From an uncultured Alphaproteobacteria bacterium (lineage in GTDB: Bacteria; Pseudomonadota; Alphaproteobacteria; UBA8366; JADFVY01): a DNA stretch of 38,153 nucleotides. How positions within the stretch are numbered: position 1 is the first letter of the stretch; each line of letters starts with the position of its first letter. Under the pieces are notes generated by a model, which saw only the letters and a list, made by a program, of their open reading frames with translations, was not told the origin of the DNA and searched no databases. A program made the translations under genes and the position numbers. Location of the stretch: positions 1 through 38,153 of the forward strand of contig CAMYKU010000031.1 of assembly GCA_947259105.1 (NCBI GenBank), in the 5' to 3' direction. This document shows positions 14,972-24,922 of this stretch, piece by piece.

Positions 14972-16336
14972 ATGGGCGGGCTGAAGCGGAAAGTTCTGTT
15001 TTTTCCGCCGATCCTGATCGGCATCCTGGTTCTGCTGTGGTTCGCCCGCAGCGGCGATGCACCCGTTCAGATTCCGCCGGATGAGTTGGTTCGCCCGGTT
15101 CGCGTGATCTCTGTGCCGACAGTGGATTTCCTGCCGCGGACCTTGGGCTACGGCCATATACAGCCGGGCCGGATCTGGGAGGCGGTCGCCGAAGTCGGCG
15201 GACGCATCGTCGAAAAGCATCCACGGCTTGAATCCGGAGAATTGCTGGCGTCGGGCGAAGTCATCCTGCGCATTGACCCGACCGACTACGAGCTTGCGGT
15301 CGAGAGCGCCAGGGCCAGGATCCGCGGCGCCGAGGCGCAGATCGCGGAGCTTGAGGTCCGCGAGGAAAACACGCGGCGTTCACTGGAAATCGAGCAGCGC
15401 GGCCTTTCGCTGGCGGAAACGGATCTGACCCGCAAGCAGACCCTCGTCAAGCGCGGCAGTATTTCCCAGCTGACCGTCGACGAGGCCGAGCGAACAGTCC
15501 TGTCGTTGCGTCAGGCGGTGCAGGGCCAGCGAAGTGCGCTGGCCTTGATCCCGGCCGAGCGCGATGTGTTGATCGCCAACCTTGCGCTGTATGAATCCGA
15601 ACTCCGGCAGGCCGAACGCAACCTCGAGCGAACCGAGATCGTCACCCCGTTTGACGGGCGGGTCGCCGCCGTCAATGTCGAAGAACGCCAGTTTGCGGCG
15701 TCCGGGCAGGTTCTGGCGGTGCTCGACGGCGTGGATCTGGCGGAGGTGGCGGCGCAAATCCCGATCGATCGGGTGCGGCAGCTTGTGGCGGGAGCGCAAA
15801 TCGATGCGCCGGACGTAAGCCCGGAAAACCTCAGCACCGTATTCGAGCGCCTCGGCCTGACGGCGATCGTGCGGCTGAGCGCCGGCGAGTTCCACGTGTC
15901 CTGGCCCGCGCGATTTGCGCGAATCCGTGAATCCGTGGATCCCAGCACCCGCACGATCGGGATCGTCGTTGCGGTCGATGAGCCCTACAAGCTGATCGAG
16001 GTCGGCCGCCGTCCGCCACTGGCCAGGAACATGTTCGTCGAGGTCGAACTGCATGGCCGGCCGGTGCCGGGCAGGCTCGTCGTCCCCCGTGCGGCGCTGC
16101 ACGACGGCATGGTCTACGTCGTCGGCGACGGGAACCGGCTGGAACGCAGGCCGGTGACCGTTAGCGTGCGTCAGTCCGGCTTCGTCGTCGTTGACGAGGG
16201 GCTTGTTGCCGGCGAAATCATTGTCGTAACCGACCTTACGCCGGCGATCGACGGGATGCTGCTCGAGCCCGTCGAGGATGTGGCGCTTCGCGCCCGGCTG
16301 ATCGCGTCGGCCACCGGCCAGGGGACGGTTCGTTGA
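14972..16336 (+). CDS. RND efflux system periplasmic adaptor subunit
   Basis: This membrane-fusion protein of about 454 residues (HlyD/AcrA type) links an inner-membrane RND pump to the outer membrane. ATG 14972 has AGGA seven bases upstream; ATG 14966 is too close to it. A membrane anchor spans about residues 5-27. Then come the lipoyl half-motif (W-E-A-V-A-E-V-G-G-R-I-V-E-K-H-P-R-L), R-I-D-P-T-D-Y, a coiled-coil hairpin (about 110-210), the second lipoyl half I-V-T-P-F-D-G-R-V-A-A-V-N-V, and beta-barrel and membrane-proximal domains near L-V-V-P-R-A-A-L-H-D-G. The stop overlaps the TTG start of the pump gene. There is no outer-membrane channel gene in this operon. Confidence 0.9.
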   Translation: MGGLKRKVLFFPPILIGILVLLWFARSGDAPVQIPPDELVRPVRVISVPTVDFLPRTLGYGHIQPGRIWEAVAEVGGRIVEKHPRLESGELLASGEVILRIDPTDYELAVESARARIRGAEAQIAELEVREENTRRSLEIEQRGLSLAETDLTRKQTLVKRGSISQLTVDEAERTVLSLRQAVQGQRSALALIPAERDVLIANLALYESELRQAERNLERTEIVTPFDGRVAAVNVEERQFAASGQVLAVLDGVDLAEVAAQIPIDRVRQLVAGAQIDAPDVSPENLSTVFERLGLTAIVRLSAGEFHVSWPARFARIRESVDPSTRTIGIVVAVDEPYKLIEVGRRPPLARNMFVEVELHGRPVPGRLVVPRAALHDGMVYVVGDGNRLERRPVTVSVRQSGFVVVDEGLVAGEIIVVTDLTPAIDGMLLEPVEDVALRARLIASATGQGTVR

Positions 16337-19300
16337 TCCGCTTCTTTGCCGGCCACCCGACGGCCGCGAACCTGCTGATGATCGGGATCCTGGCGCTCGG
16401 CCTGTCGGCGCTGCCCGATCTCGAGCGCGAGACCTTCCCCGATATGCCGCTCAGCGATGTGCAGGTGCGCGTCGCCTACCCCGGCGCCAGCGCCGAGGAA
16501 ATCGAGGATGCGATCTGCCGCCGCATCGAGGACGCGGTCGACGGGATCAACGATGTTGCCGAGCTCCGCTGCGAGGCGCGCGAGGGCGTGGCGACCGCGG
16601 TCATCGAGATGGACCAGGCCGGCAGCATCGATCGCTTCCTCGAGGACGTGAAGAGCGAGATCGAAGCGATCGACGACTTTCCCGGGCGCACCGAACGCGC
16701 CGCGATTCAGCTGCTCGGCCGCAACGACTTCGTCGCCGCGGTCGCCGTATCCGGCCCGATGTCCGAGCCCGACCTCAAGGCCTATGCGGAAGACATGAAG
16801 GAGAGGCTGCAGCGGATCCCGCAGATCACGCAAGTGAACATCACGGGATTTTCCGATCACCAGATCCGCATCGAAATACCGGCCCAGACGCTGCTGCAGT
16901 ACGGGCTGAGTGTCTCCGACATCGCAGGCGTGATCGGCCGGCAGAGCATCGACCTGCCGGCCGGCAGCATCGAGACCGAAGAGCGCGACATCCTGATCCG
17001 GTTCGTCGACGAACGCCGGACGGCGGCGGATTTCAGCGATCTGATCGTGGTCGGTGCGGAGAGCGGCGCGGAAATCCGCCTCGGCGAGATCGCCTCGATC
17101 AGGGACCGATTCGAGCTCGCCGAACAGACGGTACTCTATGACGGGCGGCGGGCCGCGCTCCTCGAGGTCAGCAAGGCGCGCTCCGGCGACACGCTCGTGG
17201 TCGTCGATGCGGTCAGCGCATTTCTCGACCGTGAACGCGCGATGGCGCCGCCGGCCATGACCTTCAGCCTGACCCGCGATGTGTCGACCGTGGTGCGGGA
17301 CCGCCTCAACATGGTGCTGAAGAACGGCGCGCAGGGCCTCGTTCTGGTTGCTCTGGCGCTGTGGCTGTTCTTCGGGCTGCGGTTTTCGTTCTGGGTGGCG
17401 ATGGGGCTTCCGGTCTCGTTCCTCGGCACGCTGTTCGTCATGGCTCTCGGCGGCTATTCGATCAACATGATCACGATGGTCGGCCTGTTGATCGCGACCG
17501 GCCTTCTGATGGACGACGCCATCGTCATATCCGAGAACATCGCGCGGCATAGTCGTGACGGCAAATCCGCCCTCGACGCGGCTGTGGCCGGCGTGCGGGA
17601 GGTCGGCCCGGGCGTTCTGGCCTCGTACCTGACGACGATCTGCGTGTTCGGACCGCTGACCACGCTGCAGGGCGACATCGGCAACGTGCTCAAGTTCATT
17701 CCGATCATCCTGATCATGACGCTGACCGTCAGCATGATCGAGGCGTTCCTGATCCTGCCCAACCACTTGCGCCATTCGCTGTCGCACGAGAGCGAGGTGC
17801 GTGGGCTGCGGGCGCGTGTCGAGAACGCGGTCGCCTGGATGCGCGAGAGAGTCGCGGGACGGGTCGCGGATCTCGCGATCGAGTACCGTTACGCCGCCGT
17901 CGGGCTGATCTTCTTCATGCTGCTGGGGTCGGTCGCCATGCTGGCCGGGGGCGTTCTCAAGTTCCAGGCCTTCCCCAAGCTCGACGGCGACGTGGTGCAG
18001 GCCCGCCTGCTGCTGCCGCAAGGAACACCACTGGCCCGGACCGAGACGATCGTTGCCCGGCTCGTCGAAACGCTGGAGGCGGTGAACGGCGAGCTTTCCC
18101 CGTTACAGCCCGGCGGACAAAAGCTGGTCGGGCAGGTCGGGATAGAATACGGCGTCAACAGCGATGCCTTCGAAGGGGGCCCGCACCTGGCGACGGTCAC
18201 GGCGGACCTGCTCGCCGCCGAGTCCCGCAACACGAGCGTCGCGGAGATCATTCAGGCCTGGCGCGCGGCGATGGGGACGGTGCCCGATGTGATCGCCCTC
18301 AAATTCGCGGAATTCCAACTCGGTATCGCAGGCCGGCCCATCGATATCCGGCTCAGCGGCGCCGACCTGGCGGAGCTGAAATCGGCGTCGATGGAGTTGC
18401 AGGCCTGGCTGTCGGGCTATCCGGCGGTCTTCGACCTGTCCGACGACCTGCGCCCGGGCAAGCCGGAAATCAGGCTCCGCCTGCGCGAAGGCGCGCTGGC
18501 TTTGGGCCTCGACGCATCGCAGATCGCATCGCAGCTGCGCGCGGCGTATTTCGGAGAGGTGGTCAGCGAGATCCAGGTCGGACCTGAGTCCTACGAGATC
18601 GACGTCAGGCTTTCAGCCGCGGACCGCGACAACCTTGCCGATCTCGACTATTTCCTTGTGAGGGCGGCGGGCGGCGCCCAGGTGCCCCTTGGCGCGGCGG
18701 CTTTCGTCGAGAGCGGGCGTGGCTACGCGCGGATCCATCGCATCGACGGACGGCGGACGGTGTCGGTGCAGGGCGACGTCGATACCGACCGGATGAACGT
18801 ATCCGAGATCCTGTCAGACACGGAACGGCGATTCATGCCCCGGCTCGGCGAACGGTTCCCCGGTGTCGGAGTCAGCTTCGAGGGTGAAGTGAAGACGGGC
18901 GCCGAGGGCACGTCATCGGTGCGCCGGGCGTTCGCGATCGGGCTTGTCGGCGTCTTCCTGCTGCTCAGCTTCCTGTTCCGCAGTTATGTCGAGCCGCTGA
19001 TCATCATCACCACGATTCCGTTGTCGCTGATCGGCGTGGTATGGGGCCATCTGTTGATGGGGCTCGACATGTCGATGCCCAGTATGGTGGGGTTTGCGGC
19101 CCTCTCCGGGGTGGTCGTCAACAACGCCATCTTGCTGGTCGACTTCATCAAGCGGCACGCCGCCGACGGCATGGAGATCGAGGACGCGGCCCGAAAGGCG
19201 GCGCGAATCCGTTTCCGGCCAGTGCTGTTGACATCCCTGACCACGGTGCTCGGTCTGCTTCCCATGCTGCTCGAACGCAGCCTGCAGGCGCAGATCCTGG

Positions 19301-19443
19301 TGCCCCTGGTGACCAGCCTCGCCTTCGGTCTGCTGGCGGCGACCGTCCTGGTCCTGATCGCCGTGCCGGCACTTTATGCGATCCTGCATGATTTCGGAGT
19401 GACGACGGTCGCGCGCGCACGCGAAGCGGTGCCCGCCGCCTGA
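16333..19443 (+). CDS. RND efflux pump, AcrB-type permease
   Basis: This 1036-residue proton-driven inner-membrane pump has the usual length and duplicated architecture: twelve membrane segments and two large periplasmic loops. The TTG start at 16333 overlaps the adaptor stop and gives the typical opening I-R-F-F-A-G-H-P-T-A-A-N-L-L-M. The proton-relay aspartates are present in G-L-L-M-D-D-A-I-V (D394, D395) in the fourth membrane segment. P-L-S-D-V-Q-V-R-V-A-Y-P-G-A-S-A-E-E-I-E and G-V-V-V-N-N-A-I-L-L-V-D are further family motifs. It resembles exporters of hydrophobic compounds more than heavy-metal pumps, because the methionine triad context of CusA is not apparent, but the substrate cannot be assigned. 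Confidence 0.93.
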   Translation: MIRFFAGHPTAANLLMIGILALGLSALPDLERETFPDMPLSDVQVRVAYPGASAEEIEDAICRRIEDAVDGINDVAELRCEAREGVATAVIEMDQAGSIDRFLEDVKSEIEAIDDFPGRTERAAIQLLGRNDFVAAVAVSGPMSEPDLKAYAEDMKERLQRIPQITQVNITGFSDHQIRIEIPAQTLLQYGLSVSDIAGVIGRQSIDLPAGSIETEERDILIRFVDERRTAADFSDLIVVGAESGAEIRLGEIASIRDRFELAEQTVLYDGRRAALLEVSKARSGDTLVVVDAVSAFLDRERAMAPPAMTFSLTRDVSTVVRDRLNMVLKNGAQGLVLVALALWLFFGLRFSFWVAMGLPVSFLGTLFVMALGGYSINMITMVGLLIATGLLMDDAIVISENIARHSRDGKSALDAAVAGVREVGPGVLASYLTTICVFGPLTTLQGDIGNVLKFIPIILIMTLTVSMIEAFLILPNHLRHSLSHESEVRGLRARVENAVAWMRERVAGRVADLAIEYRYAAVGLIFFMLLGSVAMLAGGVLKFQAFPKLDGDVVQARLLLPQGTPLARTETIVARLVETLEAVNGELSPLQPGGQKLVGQVGIEYGVNSDAFEGGPHLATVTADLLAAESRNTSVAEIIQAWRAAMGTVPDVIALKFAEFQLGIAGRPIDIRLSGADLAELKSASMELQAWLSGYPAVFDLSDDLRPGKPEIRLRLREGALALGLDASQIASQLRAAYFGEVVSEIQVGPESYEIDVRLSAADRDNLADLDYFLVRAAGGAQVPLGAAAFVESGRGYARIHRIDGRRTVSVQGDVDTDRMNVSEILSDTERRFMPRLGERFPGVGVSFEGEVKTGAEGTSSVRRAFAIGLVGVFLLLSFLFRSYVEPLIIITTIPLSLIGVVWGHLLMGLDMSMPSMVGFAALSGVVVNNAILLVDFIKRHAADGMEIEDAARKAARIRFRPVLLTSLTTVLGLLPMLLERSLQAQILVPLVTSLAFGLLAATVLVLIAVPALYAILHDFGVTTVARAREAVPAA

Positions 19444-19523
19444 ACCGCGCATTAACCGATCGGCTCCATAATGTTGGCGGAATCGTCTGTAAAAGTAGGT
19501 CACGCAACAGGAAAGACCATGTC

Positions 19524-20363
19524 GTGATAACGTTCCTCGCTTTGGCGGCGGGCGGGTATACCGCGCTTGTGGTTGCCCTGTATCTGGGTCAGCGCTCGCT
19601 GCTGTACCGCCCGGACGGCACCGTCCCGGATCTGCATGCCCATGGCGTGGCGGACATGACGGCGATCCGGATCCCGGTCGGAAGCGGCGTCGAGAGTCTC
19701 GCCTGGTGGCATCCGCCGCGCGAACCCGGGCGGCCGGTGGTCGTGTACTTCCATGGCAATGCCGGCCATATCGGCGAGCGCGCCTACAAGGCCCGCAGGA
19801 TGATCGACGCCGGGTTCGGTGTGCTGCTGGCCGGCTATCGCTACAATGCCGGCGCCGGCGGCGCGCCGAGCGAGGCGGCCCTGCTGACCGATGGGCAGAC
19901 CGCCATACTGCAACTGGTGGAGCAGGGATATGCGATGGACCAGCTCATCCTCTATGGCGAATCGCTGGGCTCGGGCGTCGCCGTCGCGCTGGCGGCGGAC
20001 AACGGCGTTGGCGGCGTGATCCTGGAGACTCCGTACAGCAGTATCGCCGAAGTCGCGCAGGCCATCTACTGGTTCGCGCCCGCCAAGTGGCTGATCCGGG
20101 ACCGCTACGACTCGATGGCCCAGGTCGGCCGGATCCGCGCGCCGATCCTGATCTTCCACGGCGATGCGGACAATACCATCCCGATTCGCTTCGCCCGGCG
20201 GCTCTACGAGGCTGCACCGAAACCAAAAGAAGCCCATTTTCTGCCGGGAGGTGGCCACACTGATTTGTATGATCTGGGCGCCGGAGAACTTGTGATCGAC
20301 TTCCTGGAGCGTCGCGCGGCTTCGATTTCGGGGCATTCGCGAGCCGCGGAATCCGGTGCATGA
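19524..20363 (+). CDS. Membrane-anchored alpha/beta hydrolase (first of a tandem pair)
   Basis: This 279-residue protein resembles the ABHD13/BEM46-type serine hydrolases. GTG 19524 has AGGAAAG about nine bases upstream. The N-terminus is a single hydrophobic anchor (about residues 2-21), followed by S-L-L-Y-R-P-D. The oxyanion segment is Y-F-H-G-N-A-G-H-I. The nucleophile is S147 in Y-G-E-S-L-G-S, the acid probably D216 in H-G-D-A-D-N-T-I-P, and the histidine H245 in G-G-G-H-T-D-L. The catalytic part should face the periplasm or cytoplasm depending on anchor topology, which I cannot settle. It is followed by a close paralogue and lies 80 bases after the RND pump gene. The substrate, possibly an ester or lipid, is unknown. 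Confidence 0.87.
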   Translation: MITFLALAAGGYTALVVALYLGQRSLLYRPDGTVPDLHAHGVADMTAIRIPVGSGVESLAWWHPPREPGRPVVVYFHGNAGHIGERAYKARRMIDAGFGVLLAGYRYNAGAGGAPSEAALLTDGQTAILQLVEQGYAMDQLILYGESLGSGVAVALAADNGVGGVILETPYSSIAEVAQAIYWFAPAKWLIRDRYDSMAQVGRIRAPILIFHGDADNTIPIRFARRLYEAAPKPKEAHFLPGGGHTDLYDLGAGELVIDFLERRAASISGHSRAAESGA

Positions 20364-20395
20364 ACGTATTGTTCCGACAGCCTGAAAGGAACGGG

Positions 20396-21250
20396 ATGCT
20401 CGCACGCTTCTTCATACGCCTCGGCAGCGCCGTCCTGATCCTCGCCATCGCGGGCTATCTTGCGGTTGCGGGGTTGATGTTCTTCGGGCAGCGGAGCATC
20501 CTCTATCATCCGAACGATCTGGTGCCGCGGCCGGTGGACTTTGGCGTGCCCGAGATGGCCGCGCACCGGCTCGAGACCGCGGACGGCTTCCGGCCGCTTG
20601 CCTGGTGGGCCCCCGGCCGCGGGAAGGCTGCCCCGGTGATCGTCTGGTTTCACGGCAACGGCGGCCATATCGGCCAGCGCGCGGGGCGCGCGCGGTTCTT
20701 CATCGATGCCGGCTACGGGGTGCTGCTGGCCGGATACAGATACAACGCCCGGGCCGGCGGCGACCCCAGCGAGGAGGGGCTCCTCGCCGATGGTCGGGCG
20801 GCCGTCGAATTCGTGCGATCCCGGGGCGTCCGGACGGACCGGATCATCCTCTATGGCGAGTCCCTCGGCACCGGCGTCGCGACGGCGATGGCCACGGAAT
20901 ACCGGGCGGCCGGATTGGTCCTCGATATGCCGTATTCCAGCGTCACGGACTTGGCCAGCGAGCGTTACTGGTTCCTGCCCGTGCGCCTGCTGCTGCTGGA
21001 CACGTTCGATTCGGAATCGCGCATGGCGCAGGTCCGCTCGCCGGTGCTGGTGATCCATGGCGAGAATGATCGCGTCATCCCGGTCGCGTTCGGCAGGAAA
21101 CTGTTTGCCGCCGCGCCGGAGCCCAAGGAAGGCCACTTCATCCCGGGCGGCACGCATGGCAACCTCTACAGGCTCGGCGCCGGCCATCTGGTTCTGGATT
21201 TCCTCGAGCGCCGCGTCGCCCATGGTCCGCGGGCGGGCGGCCCCGGTTAG
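20396..21250 (+). CDS. Membrane-anchored alpha/beta hydrolase (second of a tandem pair)
   Basis: This 284-residue protein is paralogous to the gene just upstream along its whole length. ATG 20396 has AAGGA five bases upstream and is preferred over ATG 20360, which overlaps the previous stop but has no good ribosome site. An N-terminal anchor (about residues 7-30) precedes F-G-Q-R-S-I-L-Y-H-P-N-D. The catalytic triad is complete: S156 in Y-G-E-S-L-G-T, D225 in H-G-E-N-D-R-V-I-P, and H254 in G-G-T-H-G-N-L. The shared segments V-L-L-A-G-Y-R-Y-N-A and F-H-G-N-x-G-H-I-G support a local duplication. It ends three bases from the stop of the convergent sulfatase gene. Confidence 0.87.
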   Translation: MLARFFIRLGSAVLILAIAGYLAVAGLMFFGQRSILYHPNDLVPRPVDFGVPEMAAHRLETADGFRPLAWWAPGRGKAAPVIVWFHGNGGHIGQRAGRARFFIDAGYGVLLAGYRYNARAGGDPSEEGLLADGRAAVEFVRSRGVRTDRIILYGESLGTGVATAMATEYRAAGLVLDMPYSSVTDLASERYWFLPVRLLLLDTFDSESRMAQVRSPVLVIHGENDRVIPVAFGRKLFAAAPEPKEGHFIPGGTHGNLYRLGAGHLVLDFLERRVAHGPRAGGPG

Positions 21251-21253
21251 CGG

Positions 21254-22789
<1,536 letters not shown>

Positions 22790-22862
22790 GGCGATGCTCC
22801 TGTCCTGGCCGCTGCAACCGTATCCGAGTTGCGCGGTACGGTTTTCGGCCGTTCGCTGAAAT

Positions 22863-23294
22863 CTATTTCGTGGTGCACGCCGCGTCGAGCGCCCGGTGCA
22901 GCGCCTCGAACGGCAGCAGGACGCAATGGCGGCGGTGCCTGTGCGCCGCAACCGGCGCGAAGATGGCAAGACCCCGCCATCTCCCGGCCGGCGGTGCGCC
23001 GGTTCCGTCGAGCATTGCCGCAACCGCCTGCCGCACGGCATCGATCACGGATCGGCTGGATCCCGGGGCATGGGCGCCGATCAGCGAGGCGGCCGCCTGG
23101 CACAGCACGCAGCCACGGACGTTGTGCGCCAGGGACTCGATGGTGTCCCCTGCCACGCGGATATCCACGGTGACGCGGTCGCCGCATACCGGATTGTCGA
23201 CAGCCACGCGGGCGTCCGGATTCTCGAGCTCGCCGGCGCCCGTCGCAGCCTCTGCCAGGGTCGCGATCGACTGCTGGTGAAGGGCGGCGGTCAT
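22863..23294 (-). CDS. IscU/NifU N-terminal-like iron-sulfur scaffold
   Basis: This 143-residue protein resembles the IscU/SufU scaffold fold, on which iron-sulfur clusters are built. The ligand positions are preserved: C37 in N-P-V-C-G-D, C62 and the neighbouring C65 in R-G-C-V-L-C-Q-A-A-A-S, and C124 in R-R-H-C-V-L-L-P-F-E-A-L. D39 is also kept. The L-P-P-V-K loop used by HscA is not seen, and the second half has an unusual A-H-R-H-R-R-H stretch. ATG 23294 lies 8 bases after the stop of the MoeA-like/MocA fusion gene, so it is the last gene of the Cox-type accessory operon. It probably helps mature the [2Fe-2S] subunit of the operon's target enzyme. Confidence 0.82.
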   Translation of the reverse strand: MTAALHQQSIATLAEAATGAGELENPDARVAVDNPVCGDRVTVDIRVAGDTIESLAHNVRGCVLCQAAASLIGAHAPGSSRSVIDAVRQAVAAMLDGTGAPPAGRWRGLAIFAPVAAHRHRRHCVLLPFEALHRALDAACTTK

Positions 23295-23302
23295 CGCGGC
23301 GC

Positions 23303-24922
23303 TCAGTCGCGGACCCGGTCGAGGGCTTGCGGCGTGTCGATGTCGAGCAGCACGCCGTCGCCCGACATCTCCACTTCGCACACCAGTTCGGGTGATTCGC
23401 CGATCAGGTGCCGCGCCCCGACATCGCCGGAAACCGTTTCCATTTCCTCGAAGAAGCGGCGCGCGAACAGGACCGGATTGCCGCGCTTGCCGTGCACGGT
23501 GGGAACGCAGATCGCCCGGCCTTCGACGGGGTCGAAGGCCGATATCAGCCGGTCGAGTTGATCCGGCGTGACGCGGGGCATGTCGCCAAGGCAGATAAGC
23601 GCGCCGTCGATGCCGTCCGGCAGGGCGCGCAAACCGTTTTTGAGGGAGCCGCTGATGCCTTCGGCGAATTCGGGATTGTCGGCGAACCGAACGTCGCGGC
23701 CGGCCAGCGCGTCGCGAACCTCCGCCGCCTCGTGGCCGACCACGACCACGACCGGCCGCGCCTGTGAGGCGAGCACCGCATCCACGACCTGGGCCACCAT
23801 CGGCTTGCCGCCGATTTCCGCCAGCAACTTGTTGACCATGCCCATGCGGCGCGACTGGCCGGCCGCGAGAACGACCGCGCCAATGTGCGGTGCGCGTGGC
23901 ACGGCGGCCGGTGCGCAGGCCGCGGCACGGGGCAGGGGACGGGCGGAAATTTCCGTGAGCAGGCCGCCGGCGCCCATCGCCATCACGTCGTCCCGGGAGA
24001 TCTTCAGGCCCGCCGCGAGGCGCTGAAGCACCCAGTCGAATCCGTTGATCTTGGGCGAGCGCACGCAGCCGGGCAGGCCAAGCACCGGTGCATCCCCGTC
24101 ATGGCCGATCAGCATCAGATTGCCGGGATCGACGGGCATGCCGAAATGATCGACGGTGCCGCCCGCGGCCTCGATGGCCGCCGGGACCACGTCGCGCCGG
24201 TCGGTGATCGCCGAGGCGCCCATGACCAGCACCATGTCGCAGCCGCGGTCCCGCCAATCCCGGATCGCGCGGGCGACGTCACTGATCGTGTGGGCGCAGC
24301 GGGTTTCGCCCACCAGCGTTCCCTCGAGCATCTCGACCCGGTTGCGTACCACGGTCAGCGTCTTGTCGAGCAGTTTGCGCCGCGTCCCCGGAAGCGTGGT
24401 CTGGATAAGGCCGGTCTTGCGTTGCAGGAACGGGGCCACATCGAACAGTCCGCCGGCCGCCACGACCGTCTTCAGGCAGGTCTCCAGCACCTCGCCCGGC
24501 ACCGCGAAGGGGATGATCTTGATCGTCGCCACCATCTGGCGGGGCGCCACCACCGCATGGGGCGGCAGCGCCGCCACCGTGATCGACTCGTCGATGCGGT
24601 TGATCCGGTCCAGAAGCTCGGGTGCGTAGACCGCCAGTCCCCGTGCGCCCGCGAACAGGTTTACCCGGCCGGTGAAGGCCTGGGTCGCGGTCAGGTTCAC
24701 GCCGGCGACCGCGTCGCCGATTCTCCGGGCGGCTTCATCCTCGTTCACGTCGCCCGGTTCCAGCCGCGCCGTGACAACCGTCCCGATGCCGGCCGCGCGC
24801 AATGCCGCAACGTCGGGGTCGGACAGGATCCGGCCTTTCCTGAAGCTCGTGCCGCCAAAAGAAAGCCCGTGCGCGAGGACCGCGCCGGAGGCGTCGTCGA
24901 CCGGGGTCTCGCCGAACTTCAC
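23303..24922 (-). CDS. Fusion of a molybdopterin-binding (MoeA-like) domain and a MocA-type cytidylyltransferase
   Basis: This 539-residue two-domain protein appears to serve synthesis of the molybdopterin cytosine dinucleotide cofactor. Residues 1-340 are MoeA/MogA-like. They include V-L-A-H-G-L-S-F-G-G, an R-K-G-R-I-L-S segment, a molybdopterin-binding core (C-D-M-V-L-V-M-G-A-S-A-I-T-D-R-R-D) and G-L-P-G-C-V-R-S-P. Residues about 347-539 are an NTP-transferase domain like MocA: V-L-A-A-G-Q-S-R-R-M-G (351-361), K365, C-L-G-D-M-P, and N-P-V-L-F near the end. MocA transfers CMP to molybdopterin. The ATG at 24922 overlaps the stop of the XdhC-type gene (ATGA). The fusion would couple cofactor binding with nucleotide transfer. 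Confidence 0.88.
   Translation of the reverse strand: MKFGETPVDDASGAVLAHGLSFGGTSFRKGRILSDPDVAALRAAGIGTVVTARLEPGDVNEDEAARRIGDAVAGVNLTATQAFTGRVNLFAGARGLAVYAPELLDRINRIDESITVAALPPHAVVAPRQMVATIKIIPFAVPGEVLETCLKTVVAAGGLFDVAPFLQRKTGLIQTTLPGTRRKLLDKTLTVVRNRVEMLEGTLVGETRCAHTISDVARAIRDWRDRGCDMVLVMGASAITDRRDVVPAAIEAAGGTVDHFGMPVDPGNLMLIGHDGDAPVLGLPGCVRSPKINGFDWVLQRLAAGLKISRDDVMAMGAGGLLTEISARPLPRAAACAPAAVPRAPHIGAVVLAAGQSRRMGMVNKLLAEIGGKPMVAQVVDAVLASQARPVVVVVGHEAAEVRDALAGRDVRFADNPEFAEGISGSLKNGLRALPDGIDGALICLGDMPRVTPDQLDRLISAFDPVEGRAICVPTVHGKRGNPVLFARRFFEEMETVSGDVGARHLIGESPELVCEVEMSGDGVLLDIDTPQALDRVRD

Noticed and set aside
16171-18021. A 616-codon minus-strand open frame opposite the RND pump gene
   Set aside because: The composition is typical of an antisense shadow, and the plus-strand RND pump is unmistakable.
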